Below are positions 10,853-18,491 of a DNA stretch of 27,500 bases, piece by piece. The DNA is taken from assembly GCA_014634225.1 (NCBI GenBank), contig BLFN01000290.1, positions 6,912,665 through 6,940,164 of the forward strand, written 5' to 3'. The notes beneath the pieces are model-generated. The model saw only the letters and a list, made by a program, of their open reading frames with translations, did not search any database and was not told where the DNA came from. The DNA comes from Acropora yongei (Eukaryota; Cnidaria; Anthozoa; Scleractinia; Acroporidae). Position numbers and translations under genes: made by a program. How positions within the stretch are numbered: position 1 is the stretch's first letter; each line of letters opens with the position of its first letter.

Positions 10853-11176
10853 TTAATGACAACAACAGCATTCACACAACTGTCGCATGGCCGTCCAGAA
10901 CCCTCCTTTTTGTTTGCTTAAATGTCGTTTACGTCGAATGACCGACAATCCACATCGTCGAAGAGGGAGAAGTGCTTCTTTGTGTCGTCGAAGTTTGGCA
11001 ATGACGGTCGGCGGCGCATTGAAAGGATTCATGTCTTTGAGTCCGTTTAATAACAGTTCGCTGATGGCATTGATTTGATCGGCATTGGCAAATTGAAGTA
11101 ACTGGTTACGTTAGTTGGCTCTCGATTGATGAAGTAAAGATTGCAGGAACGGTAATTGACGTCGCATCGACGACAT
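10853..11176 (-). pseudogene. Small conserved Polinton-type protein with an in-frame stop
   Basis: The frame begins at ATG 11176 (MSSMRRQLPFLQSL) and ends with TAA at 10853-10855, 107 codons plus stop. A premature TAA sits at codon 22 (11111-11113). Past it the frame stays open and has a clear pattern: a helical segment with ISELLLNGL, a KLRRHKEALLPLR block and a basic tail KQKGGFWTAM. Small proteins with this layout (isoleucine-serine-glutamate-rich helix, Arg/Lys helix, KGG-aromatic end) recur in Polinton and adintovirus genomes next to the capsid block; this is from memory of the family and not searched. One base separates its stop from the next gene's ATG. The KGG fits the protease-site pattern of this cluster. 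Confidence 0.55.
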
Positions 11177-11195
11177 GGCTTTTTTGATGGGAGAA

Positions 11196-11516
11196 TCATT
11201 TACCCAAAGCCTTTTTAACACCCACGCCAGCAGCTGTGCCAACGGCTCCCAGTACAGCTGCTTTGGCTGCAGCAGCGATGGCCGGTGCAGCTAGAGCCAA
11301 TAATGGAATGATCCCTCCTTTTTGACGACGGCCTTGTCGTCGTTGTCCGTACACGGCATGAGACGGAAGTCGTCCTCCTTTTTTTCTACGGAGTCCTGCC
11401 GCGGCGCCTAGAGCAGCCGAGGCGATGGCCATGGGTAACATGAAGGGTAAAAACCCTCCTTTTTTCGTCTTTCTTTTTTTGCTTCGACCTGCGACGGTGC
11501 GTCGTCATCCTGCCAT
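11196..11516 (-). pseudogene. Adenovirus pX/mu-like basic-hydrophobic core peptide precursor
   Basis: The frame starts at ATG 11516, has a TGA at codon 4 (11505-11507), and then runs open to 11196. It begins with a very basic stretch and has three Gly-Gly sites, each preceded by Lys: KKGGFLPFM, KKGGRLP and QKGGIIPLL. Two of them lead into alanine-rich hydrophobic segments (AIASAALGAAAG, and ALAAPAIAAAAKAAVLGA). Basic peptide, Gly-Gly protease site, then a hydrophobic Pro/Ala segment is the layout of the adenovirus pX precursor, whose mu peptide condenses DNA. If TGA is disabling, translation could only start at an internal Met such as 11441. It lies in the leftward virion block. Confidence 0.6.
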
Positions 11517-11563
11517 GATGAACTGTGTCCAGAGTGCGGGAAGGGAATGACTTTTATGCTCGC

Positions 11564-11764
11564 TCAAAATAAAATGCTAGCGTTGGAAGGAAATCCAGCA
11601 GGGAATCGTTCACGTAACATGTTCGTGCCTTTGTTCGAATGAAGATACAGTCGTGGCAGATCGCTTCTGCCACTTCCTCCACCTTGTCTGTAAAGCGTAC
11701 GTTTCACCATCTGTTTTCGTTTGCGTGTATGCCAGGTCGAACGACGTCCTCTTCCACCTTTCAT
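11564..11764 (-). CDS. Small basic KGG protein, likely core peptide
   Basis: A 66-residue ORF starting at ATG 11764. It opens with MKGGRGRRSTW and continues Arg/Lys-rich (TRKRKQMVKRTLYRQGGG), ending in a more neutral tail. The immediate KGG and the basic run resemble the processed core peptides of adenovirus-type virions. It sits between two other KGG proteins on the same strand. No further domain is seen and a DNA-condensing role is inferred from composition. Confidence 0.6.
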   Translation of the reverse strand: MKGGRGRRSTWHTRKRKQMVKRTLYRQGGGSGRSDLPRLYLHSNKGTNMLRERFPAGFPSNASILF

Positions 11765-11806
11765 GTCGATTGTGATGTCGATGAGACAATGTTTGTTTCC
11801 TTTATT

Positions 11807-12416
11807 CTAGAAAAGTTCTCCTATGAGAGGGATGAAATGCAATGCTTTTTTCAGAATCTTGCCAATGGGAAATTTGCCTCCTTTTTTCGTCTTTTTACCA
11901 CGCCGTAGAGCCCCTGCGACGCCTTGTAGATCTTGGGATAACTTGAGGGCTTGCATGAGCTTGCGTTTGCGTGCGAGCTGTGCTTTCCGTTTGATCTTCG
12001 CTGCCGACGTCTTGGCTCTCTTCATGTCGGCTCGGGCTATCTTGAAGATGGTGTTGACCCTCTTGACGGGTGCTCGCATCTTGGTGGGTAGACGTGGTAC
12101 CACGTTGGTCTTGACGTGTCGAATGGCTCGACTGGTCTTGGTCAAGGCCGGGTGGTAAATTTCTCTCATGTTCTCGTGAAATGGATCGTCCGCTCCAACT
12201 TCGGAAATAATTACGGCAGCGTCCTCCCCAGGTGGTCGATCCGTAGTTGTATGCGGGACTATCGGGTGGAACGTTGCTTTTGTAGCCACACACGCACTCG
12301 GTCATGCAACAACGAGCACATTGCGTACGAAATCGATTGGTGAACAAGCATCGACTCAAACAAGCTAGTAATTCACATACGATGAGAATCAGTGCTCGGA
12401 CCCATTCGGATGCCAT
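11807..12416 (-). pseudogene. Probable frameshifted gene: Cys-rich hydrophobic N-terminus plus basic KGG C-terminus
   Basis: From ATG 12416 the minus strand reads MASEWVRALILIVCELL, a hydrophobic segment that could be membrane-bound, followed by a Cys cluster (CARCCMTECVCG) and then YNYGSTTWGG. Near 12210-12235 (a GGGGAGG run) the coding character moves to a second frame, which reads EDAAVIISEVGADDP and continues as a basic, helical protein (RADMKRAKTSAAKIKRKAQ). It ends with KKGGKFPIGKILKKAL and an amphipathic hydrophobic tail. The second frame is open from 12289 but has no ATG before 12166. It may be one protein with a frameshift, or two genes with the second starting at 12166. The C-terminal KGG plus amphipathic helix resembles membrane-active or core proteins of adenovirus type (inference). 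Confidence 0.5.
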
Positions 12417-12490
12417 ATTTTTAACGTCTAAACAACAATTCTTTGAATAAATTCTTGACAATGTTTTTCGTACACTGGCCGGTAAGCTTT

Positions 12491-12754
12491 TCACACTGCA
12501 TTTAACGTTTTGGCACCTTGGACGAGATTCCTGCTAGCGATCATGGTATTTTCCAATTGTTTCATTTGACGACGCGGGTTCCGTCCCATCAGAATACTCC
12601 CGACCATTCCTCCTTTTTTCACTGGTCGTCGTCGTTTTTTCTTCTGATACGAACGACGACGCGTTGCTGCGGGTGGCATGTCGAAGAAGATGTCTCCACC
12701 ACCGCGTTGTTGTCCGAACGGTTGACGTCTGTACAAGTATTCGAGTCGTCTCAT
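12491..12754 (-). CDS. Small basic KGG virion protein
   Basis: An 87-residue protein. I place the start at ATG 12754 because it overlaps the ATPase stop as ATGA; the open frame goes further upstream but only as an antisense-like shadow of the ATPase. It has MRRLEYLYRRQPFG, a GGGDIFFDMPPA segment, a strongly basic stretch (RRRSYQKKKRRRPV) and KKGGMVGSILMGRNP, followed by a helical tail. The KGG site and basic stretch place it among the likely protease-processed core proteins. Confidence 0.65.
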   Translation of the reverse strand: MRRLEYLYRRQPFGQQRGGGDIFFDMPPAATRRRSYQKKKRRRPVKKGGMVGSILMGRNPRRQMKQLENTMIASRNLVQGAKTLNAV

Positions 12755-13422
12755 GATCCCGTGCCAATCGTCTTTCTCATCTGGTATCCTCTCATGCCAC
12801 CTTCTCCTTTTAAGACGTGTCCTAGTACACGGTAAGGGGAGGTGCTGGAAGGATGAAAATCGAACATGGTGTAACCGTGTGGACGCGTGTGTAAATGATG
12901 ACACACGTTCAAGACATGTCGCCATGTATCCGGGAACGATTGCAATAACATGTTTTTCAATCCGATCTTATCTCGTAAAGATCGAAAGGCAATGACGTAT
13001 TGCGCTTGACGACTGATGGTCTTGGCATGTCGTCCTTCGGGGAACATGTCTTGTGTCAGATAGATGACAGTGATCCTTAAATGATGCGAGTGTTTGGTGA
13101 AAAGATCTTCGGCTTGTGGATCCGAGCCGATTTCTCGCATCATGTCGTCTAACACCAAAATACCCGGTTTGCCTCGAAACCAACGTTTCAATGTCGCCAG
13201 ATCCAGTAAGAGATCGTGCGTCTTGACGTGTTTCATCTTGGCGATGACGTCCCGGATCATGGGTTGATCGGCTCCATAACAATAATGGACTTGAGTCGGA
13301 GCCGGTGAAAAATAATGGGGAATGTCTTTGAGAAGTCGGGACACAAACACGGTTTTTCCACTACCGGTGGGTCCTGTCACGTAAATGTTACAAGGAGTCA
13401 CAAACTTGACGCGTCGAGACAT
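12751..13422 (-). CDS. FtsK/HerA-type genome packaging ATPase
   Basis: A complete 223-residue P-loop ATPase of the A32/Polinton packaging family, which pumps viral DNA into capsids. Walker A is GPTGSGKT at residues 17-24. Walker B is ILVLDD at 88-93, followed by MMREIG. A sensor-like YLTQDMF sits at about 121-127 after hydrophobic HHLRITVI. The length agrees with the short packaging ATPases of Polintons. It begins three bases after the stop of the protease gene and overlaps the next small gene by four bases, so the block is tightly packed. No damage is seen. Confidence 0.95.
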   Translation of the reverse strand: MSRRVKFVTPCNIYVTGPTGSGKTVFVSRLLKDIPHYFSPAPTQVHYCYGADQPMIRDVIAKMKHVKTHDLLLDLATLKRWFRGKPGILVLDDMMREIGSDPQAEDLFTKHSHHLRITVIYLTQDMFPEGRHAKTISRQAQYVIAFRSLRDKIGLKNMLLQSFPDTWRHVLNVCHHLHTRPHGYTMFDFHPSSTSPYRVLGHVLKGEGGMRGYQMRKTIGTGS

Positions 13423-13425
13423 GTT

Positions 13426-13929
13426 TCAATTCTGTTTAATGACACGTTTGACATGAACTTTAAACCATCGCCCCACTTGGGCATCATTTTGTACGAAATT
13501 ATACGGAGAATACAATCCCAGCCATTGTTCGTACGAATCGCCTTGCGCGCGCGACCATAGAAAATGCAAACAATACATGCCACAGGCTTTGGAATTAAAA
13601 GCTTGCAAGGCTCGCGTGTTCCGTTCGTATTCGCCGTGAGGAGAATGCCGTGACGTCCATAGGTAGATGTCCATGTTCCGATGTCGTTGAGGTGGCAAGT
13701 TCAAACTGTCCATCCATTCGATGGGGTTTTCTGGGTTGGCTTGCCATAAGGCGATCCAATGCGTCCCAGGTAAATCTTCCGGATCCAAATTGACGATCAA
13801 TCCCCATGTCTCTGGCAAACTAGTGGGCAGCGTGTCGGACGAGAACACACCCAGGAAAAACGGAGCAATCCATGGCACGTTTCTGGCCAGCGTCTCGAGT
13901 TGTTCGTTGGTGGTGAACACCCATTCCAT
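13426..13929 (-). CDS. Adenain-like maturation cysteine protease
   Basis: A 167-residue protein with the adenovirus protease layout. Near the N-terminus WIAPFFLGVFSSD matches the family's early FLG block. The catalytic His is His57 in PGTHWIALW, the acidic partner probably Asp74 in WMDSLN, the oxyanion Gln is Gln109 and the nucleophile Cys116 in SKACGMYCLHFLW. Gln and Cys are exactly seven residues apart, as in adenain. Its role is to cut capsid and core precursors in the assembling virion, usually after Gly-Gly; the many K-G-G sites in neighbouring proteins fit this. It lies between the capsid protein gene and the ATPase on the same strand and is intact. Confidence 0.95.
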   Translation of the reverse strand: MEWVFTTNEQLETLARNVPWIAPFFLGVFSSDTLPTSLPETWGLIVNLDPEDLPGTHWIALWQANPENPIEWMDSLNLPPQRHRNMDIYLWTSRHSPHGEYERNTRALQAFNSKACGMYCLHFLWSRAQGDSYEQWLGLYSPYNFVQNDAQVGRWFKVHVKRVIKQN

Positions 13930-13949
13930 TTTTTTCTTTTGTTTTCCTT

Positions 13950-15449
13950 TTAAAAATCGTCGTTGTACAATACACCTCCGTTAGGTCCGATGGTGATGGT
14001 GTTTTCGAATTCCACGTAGATGACAACTGTCTTGGTGCTGCCGTTGGAGTTCAATTTGAACTTGAGACGCACGTTGGCTCCAATGGGGATATGCTTAAAT
14101 GCACTGGTGGGATTACTGTCTCCTAGCAAATTAAATCCCCACAAAGTCTTGTTTCCCGAAGGATACACTACTGTATCATCCGTGTCTGTGGTGATGCTTT
14201 CACCGCCTTGTAGCACTTCTGTCAAAGCTTTACCTGTCTTCAAAGCTTTACCGGTCTGTGCCACTTGTCCCCACATCTCTCGTTCGACCATGACGGGGGA
14301 TTTGTTGGCTATGGCTCCACACGCATCTAAAAATCTGTAGTAGCCTATGTTGTCTAGGGTGTGATCATCATGCTGCGGTTCCAAAGTAACTTTGAAAGGA
14401 TATTCTTCTGCATCAATAAAGAGTCGAATGGACTCCATGCCTGCTTTGAGGAAGGTGAAGGGGGGTCTGTCGATGGTGCCATTGAAATTACGGCTGTCCA
14501 CAATCCCCACCAAAAGACGAGTAGGGACTCTGTTTCCAAACAATTGATCTTTGTCGAAATCGGTGACTCCGTTAGCCAAACTGAAGGTTCTGATCTTGGA
14601 AGTGTGGACTGGGAAGATGTAAGGGTTTCCTTTGTTTCGTCTCAATCTGACATTTCTTGCAATGCTGGGTTTGATTGTGACTTGAGCTGGATGAAATCGC
14701 ATCTTGAAGGTCTCGTCTGTAAAACTGTCCAATGTGATGGTGTTGACTGTGGCATGGGAATTGTTGAAGTAAGCTTGGTCATTCAACTTGAATTTGAACC
14801 TCAATTCTTGGAAGGGGGGCAAAAAATGAGGCATGTCAAACATATGACTGTAGGGTTTGAAGATGAAACGCACCACCTTGTTGTCCAAGAATTTCATTTT
14901 CAATCGGACCGCTTCTTTGACAGCATCTTGTTGTGCGTAGGTCAGATTCCACCAATCGAAAATTTCTGCCAATGTGGATGTGCCTGCTGTGAAGGCTTGA
15001 GCGTAATTGATTTTGGCTGTGGTCAATTGATCGGGTAGATCGATCTTGTTGGTCCATCCTTCGGGTTTCAGGAGTGTTTCTCCATGTTCGCTGTTGTAAT
15101 TCAGACAATGTCCGATGAACACTCTAGGAGCATAATTGTTCTCGGTGCTATCCACCATCGTACCATTCCATAAGATGACCATCTGTTTGATGCAGGAATG
15201 AATGAAGTCCGGGTTAGGGAAAAAATTGTCGCCGTACGCCAACGCAGTGCCATTGCCTCCTTTACTCAATTTCACATCGATGGTGAAATAACTTTCTCTC
15301 AAATTGAACCATGCATCGGTCGACGGTAACACGATCTCAATGGGGGACAATCCCGTATTGACTGGGGCAATGTCCGTGTAACGGATTTCCGTCACGGCAT
15401 CGTTGACCGGGATGTCACTAAACACTTGCAAGGCATTGATCATTGCCAT
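13950..15449 (-). CDS. Double-jelly-roll major capsid protein (hexon-like)
   Basis: A 499-residue protein with the Polinton/adintovirus capsid signature. The N-terminus has LQVFSDIP, then SPIEIVLPSTDAWFNL at about residues 35-50, RESYFTIDVKL at 51-61, and the hydrophobic IKQMVILWNGTMVD at about 87-100. Size, strand and place beside the protease and ATPase all agree with the family. It should form pseudo-hexagonal trimers as the main shell. The start is the first of two close ATGs (MAMINA), 5 bases after the stop of a small upstream ORF. The end is followed at once by the protease gene. No stop or frameshift is seen. Confidence 0.93.
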   Translation of the reverse strand: MAMINALQVFSDIPVNDAVTEIRYTDIAPVNTGLSPIEIVLPSTDAWFNLRESYFTIDVKLSKGGNGTALAYGDNFFPNPDFIHSCIKQMVILWNGTMVDSTENNYAPRVFIGHCLNYNSEHGETLLKPEGWTNKIDLPDQLTTAKINYAQAFTAGTSTLAEIFDWWNLTYAQQDAVKEAVRLKMKFLDNKVVRFIFKPYSHMFDMPHFLPPFQELRFKFKLNDQAYFNNSHATVNTITLDSFTDETFKMRFHPAQVTIKPSIARNVRLRRNKGNPYIFPVHTSKIRTFSLANGVTDFDKDQLFGNRVPTRLLVGIVDSRNFNGTIDRPPFTFLKAGMESIRLFIDAEEYPFKVTLEPQHDDHTLDNIGYYRFLDACGAIANKSPVMVEREMWGQVAQTGKALKTGKALTEVLQGGESITTDTDDTVVYPSGNKTLWGFNLLGDSNPTSAFKHIPIGANVRLKFKLNSNGSTKTVVIYVEFENTITIGPNGGVLYNDDF

Positions 15450-15454
15450 GATTT

Positions 15455-15580
15455 TTAACCAATGGGTAGATTGCTGTCGACACCGTATTGAGGTCTTGTG
15501 ACACTGACGACGGGTGGTGGTCGACTAGTCCCAAATTCACGTGGCGCAGGTTCTTTTATCTTTCTGGGACGAGGAGGCAT
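15455..15580 (-). CDS. 41-residue Pro/Arg-rich small protein
   Basis: A short frame from ATG 15580 to TAA 15455, fitting exactly between the stop of the upstream gene (15581) and the capsid protein start (15449). It starts MPPRPRKIKEPAPREFG and has PPPVVSVTRPQYG further on. Exact fit and proline-rich, basic content argue that it is translated, perhaps as a small virion or cementing peptide. No family is recognised. Confidence 0.45.
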   Translation of the reverse strand: MPPRPRKIKEPAPREFGTSRPPPVVSVTRPQYGVDSNLPIG

Positions 15581-16288
15581 CTAGATCAATAGAGCACGGG
15601 GATACCCTGCTCCTCCTTTTCGACGTTTTTTCGTGGATCTCGAGCTAGTCGGTTTACGACCGACGGAGGATGATTTGCGTTTGACCCCTGAACGTTTACG
15701 CGTGGGGTTTTGTACTGTTCCTCCTCGTCCTACTCCAGGCAATCGAGACGTGGCTCGTTCCACAGAATCTTGTAATTGTTGATCTAAAGAATCCAAGGCC
15801 GTGTCTAATGCCGATGTGGCAGTCCGTCCCACCACGTGTTGTGCTTTACGTCCAGATCGTCTAAAAAGTCCTTTGACTCGATCCAACACGGTCCGTTTTC
15901 TCTTTTTAGCAGGTGGAGGACGTCCGCTGGCCGGAGGTGGATCCACACGATCCGGTACCCCGTCTTGACCTGGCACATGGGTTCTCGGTAACACGGCAGG
16001 GGAAGGGGCTGCCGCCGGGGCACTAGGCGGTGCCGAAAAGAGACTTGCCATGGTTGCTGCCGGTGGATCTCTGCCACTACCCGAATGAGGGGACCATCTG
16101 TCTCCAGCACCCGATTGAGGGGACCATCTGTCTCCGCTGCCCGCTTGACCGTAAGGTGACCAACGCGCACCCATCCCGAATTGAGGCGGTCCCCACCCGG
16201 GTGTTCTCTTCCAACTACCGAAAAAGGGAGGTGGCATCAAAGGTGCTTCGGGCATATGCCATCGCGTCATGGAGCCACCGTGTCGCAT
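15581..16288 (-). CDS. Pro-rich, basic minor virion protein with RWSP repeats
   Basis: The ORF is open from 16324; I prefer ATG 16288 (MRHGGSMTRWHMPEAP), giving 235 residues. The N-terminal third is Pro/Gly-rich with three tandem 10-residue repeats (GDRWSPQSGA type). A Pro/Ala-rich part follows, then a basic patch KKRKRT, a helical region (LDTALDSLDQQLQDSVERA) and a Lys/Arg/Ser tail ending RRKGGAGYPRALLI. The C-terminal KGG matches the protease-site pattern. Composition suggests a core or minor capsid protein like adenovirus V, VI or VII; which one cannot be decided from this reading. Confidence 0.6.
   Translation of the reverse strand: MRHGGSMTRWHMPEAPLMPPPFFGSWKRTPGWGPPQFGMGARWSPYGQAGSGDRWSPQSGAGDRWSPHSGSGRDPPAATMASLFSAPPSAPAAAPSPAVLPRTHVPGQDGVPDRVDPPPASGRPPPAKKRKRTVLDRVKGLFRRSGRKAQHVVGRTATSALDTALDSLDQQLQDSVERATSRLPGVGRGGTVQNPTRKRSGVKRKSSSVGRKPTSSRSTKKRRKGGAGYPRALLI
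16081..16170 (+). repeat. Three 30-bp tandem repeats inside a coding region
   Basis: Units at 16081-16110 and 16111-16140 are close to identical, and 16141-16170 is a diverged third copy. They encode the GDRWSP-type repeats of the minus-strand virion protein and keep its frame. Confidence 0.75.
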
Positions 16289-16295
16289 GATGAAC

Positions 16296-16421
16296 TTACA
16301 AAATGAACTCGATTGGCGATGCACGTGTCATTTTTATCATGGCGTATTTCCTCATGTTGATCGATACGCATTTATTTGAGAACGAATCGAGGAATTCTTC
16401 ATACAGGTTTGGGTAAGACAT
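16296..16421 (-). CDS. Possible 41-residue small protein at the head of the virion block
   Basis: The frame from ATG 16421 (MSYPNLYEEFLDSFSNK) to TAA 16296 ends 7 bases before the next minus-strand start (16288). It would be the first gene of the leftward virion block, facing the first penton-like gene. It is short and has no known motif, so it could be chance; the close spacing is the main support. Confidence 0.35.
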   Translation of the reverse strand: MSYPNLYEEFLDSFSNKCVSINMRKYAMIKMTRASPIEFIL

Positions 16422-16481
16422 TGTCAACACCGACAGATCGCACACTCTGGTCACCGAATTCAGAAAAAAAATACGACCGAG
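16422..16481. promoter_or_regulatory. Divergent intergenic region between the virion block and the penton-like array
   Basis: The 60 bases between two divergent starts must contain or adjoin the 5' ends of both blocks. It is short, with an A8 run, and has no clear TATA box; promoters may sit inside the neighbouring small ORF. The assignment rests on location only. Confidence 0.3.
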
Positions 16482-16961
16482 ATGAGCATGTACAAGATGT
16501 TCCACACGGCCTCGAGCGGCATCACGACCTACAAGTCGAACAATCGGATCTATGGTTTCCGGATGCAATTTCCTACAGAAGGGTTCAGTGTCGAAGAAGA
16601 CTGGGAAGTGGCGGTTCACAAAGTGTATTTCGTGCCGAGGGGAGGTGCTAAACAGTGTGTGGGGCTCTACTCCAGTGCGGCAGAACACCTTGCTTTGGGA
16701 GATCCTCCCTTTTCTGACGAAAGACTCGGTAACAAGTACAAGTCCATGGATTACTTCAAATTAGGAGCAGACGGTTACATGATCGATCATCAAAAGACCT
16801 ACGTGCCTTGTTTCACGGGTACACTGACCACCATCACGTTTTTCTTTTACGAACTATTACTACCCGAACTACAACCAATGACTGCCATACACACCGACAA
16901 ACTCGAAACCGATTGAAAATTCGTGTACGTCGTCTTACATTTCAGACGGCGACCGGCTTAA
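16482..16961 (+). pseudogene. Penton-like single-jelly-roll protein, copy 1 (one stop near the end)
   Basis: The frame reads MSMYKMFHTASSG, then EDWEVAVHKVYFVPRGG at about residues 39-55, SMDYFKLGADGY, and TYVPCFTGTLTTITFFFYEL. It is cut by TGA at 16914-16916, after which the same frame gives KFVYVVLHFRRRPA and TAA at 16961. The intact second copy reads Arg at the place of the TGA, so a CGA to TGA change is the simple explanation. The EDW.V....I..VP block and the LHFR-type end are those of Polinton penton-like minor capsid proteins. The protein is only about 160 residues, a single short jelly roll. It is paralogous to the following gene. Confidence 0.65.
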
Positions 16962-17046
16962 ATTCGTGTGTGAGATGCTTTAAAGTCTTTCGCCCGGTCG
17001 ATAAGAATCATTACATCACCATCTCGGTCGAAAAAAAAACTGCAAG

Positions 17047-17511
17047 ATGAGCATGTACAAGATGTTTCACACGGCGTCGGGCAACGTCACAAAATTGACT
17101 ACAAACAACAAGATCACCGGCTTCACGCAGTGATTTTCTACAGAAGGGGTCAGCGTCGAAGAAGACTGGGAAGTGGCCATTCACAAAGTGTACTTTGTGC
17201 CCAATGGAGGTGAAAAACAGTTGGTGGGACTTTACTCCAGTGCAGCCGGAGATCCTCCGTTAATGAGCGAAACTCTCGGGAACAAGTACAAGTGCATGGA
17301 CTACTTCAAATTGGCAGCAGATGGTTACCTCGTCAACCACGAAAAGACCTACGTGCCTTGTTTTACGGGTACCCTGACCAGTATCACGTTTCGATTTTAC
17401 GAAATGAAGTTCCCTGAACTTCAACTGGGCACACCTGTGCACAGCGACAATCTCGAAACCAATCGCAAATTCGTGTACGTCATCTTACATTTCAGACGAC
17501 GACCGGCTTAA
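17047..17511 (+). pseudogene. Penton-like single-jelly-roll protein, copy 2 (early stop)
   Basis: A tandem duplicate of the previous gene. It starts MSMYKMFHTASGN, meets TGA at codon 29 (17131-17133), and continues in frame as EDWEVAIHKVYFVPNGG, GNKYKCMDYFKLAADGY and TYVPCFTGTLTSITFRFYE, ending KFVYVILHFRRRPA. The DNA is clearly alike across the whole length, with codon-level divergence, so the duplication is not very recent. The upstream ATG 17047 and the shared N-terminus show the gene once began there; the remaining open part with an ATG begins near 17173. Confidence 0.65.
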
Positions 17512-17557
17512 ATTCGTGTGTGACATGCTGTGTGACATCAAATCTCTTTCTGATGTC

Positions 17558-18487
17558 ATGGGTGAATTGTACTTGTGGGTGTCGAGTGACGGCAGCATGC
17601 CCTCCGGGGCCACGTTACAGACGGGAGCCACCAACAAGAAATGGAGAGTGACGTTTTCCAATAACAATGGAGTGTACGTGAGCGAAGATTGGTCTATGGC
17701 CATCACGGACATCATCGTGCCTCCCATGGCCAGTAAAGGCAGTGCAGCTTCCCTTAAGGAAAAATGGAAAGATTATGACATCTTCGTGAAATGGTACGTG
17801 GACGGACAAGATCTGACAGGCACCGAGACCGTGTGCAACAAAGCCAAATTCGACGAGAACGAATTTGGAAATCTACCTTTGACGCGCGTTCAGATCTTTC
17901 AACACATGATGCGCATGTGTTTTGAAAACATGCAAGTCAAGAGTTCGAATGTCGACGACAAATTCAATACCTTGTTAGGGGTGCATCGACCCCACATCTG
18001 AGGTCAATTTTTAGAACATTGTCTCACTCACGGTTACAAATTGTCGTGTTAGAGCGCAGGGGTGTGGAAGACCACCACCCGCGATTACATCAGGATCGCT
18101 TTGCCCGTTGCCAAAGACATCACGGGGATCCCCGAACCCGTTCCCACCCACAAAGGCATGAATCCCACAGGGGGTGTCCCTCCTAAAGTCACCGAAGACG
18201 GAAAAGAATATTACAAGTTGACCGGTGCCATCGACTGGTTCTTGCCCAAATTGGGTCTGGAATGGGAACTGTCGACTCAATTTGCAGCCGTCGAAGTCAA
18301 GACCAGTCTTCACAAAGGTAGCATTCAAGTCAACGTCCCCATCAGGGGAGGCAGCGTGGTGATCCCCACACCACAATACCATAAAGTGCGTCATCCTTAC
18401 ATCGATGCCATCCAGATGGAATTGGTATCCACCGCAGGATTTACAAGCGGAGTGACTCACGTGTTAGTGCATTTCAAATCGAATTGA
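17558..18487 (+). pseudogene. Penton-like protein 3, interrupted by two stops
   Basis: I place the start at ATG 17558 (MGELYLWVSSDG), which lines up with the next gene's N-terminus. SEDWSMAITDIIVPPM matches the EDW...I..VP block of the array. TGA at 17999-18001 and TAG at 18050-18052 interrupt one continuous frame. It resumes as WKTTTRDYIRIALPV and ends with GVTHVLVHFKSN, the family's hydrophobic-H-F-basic end. Intact, the length would be about 309 residues, near that of the penton-like protein next to it. It ends five bases before the next ATG. The role is inferred as a vertex or minor capsid component. Confidence 0.6.
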
Positions 18488-18491
18488 AAAC

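Noticed and set aside
11895..12200. Continuation of the Cys-rich frame as an Arg/Ser/Gln-rich tail
   Set aside because: It is the out-of-frame reading of the basic KGG protein; the other frame has the better coding pattern.
14361..15038. 225-residue plus-strand ORF
   Set aside because: It lies opposite the intact major capsid protein gene and has no motif of its own.
18011..18460. 149-residue minus-strand ORF
   Set aside because: It is antisense to penton-like gene 3, whose frame is conserved with its neighbours.
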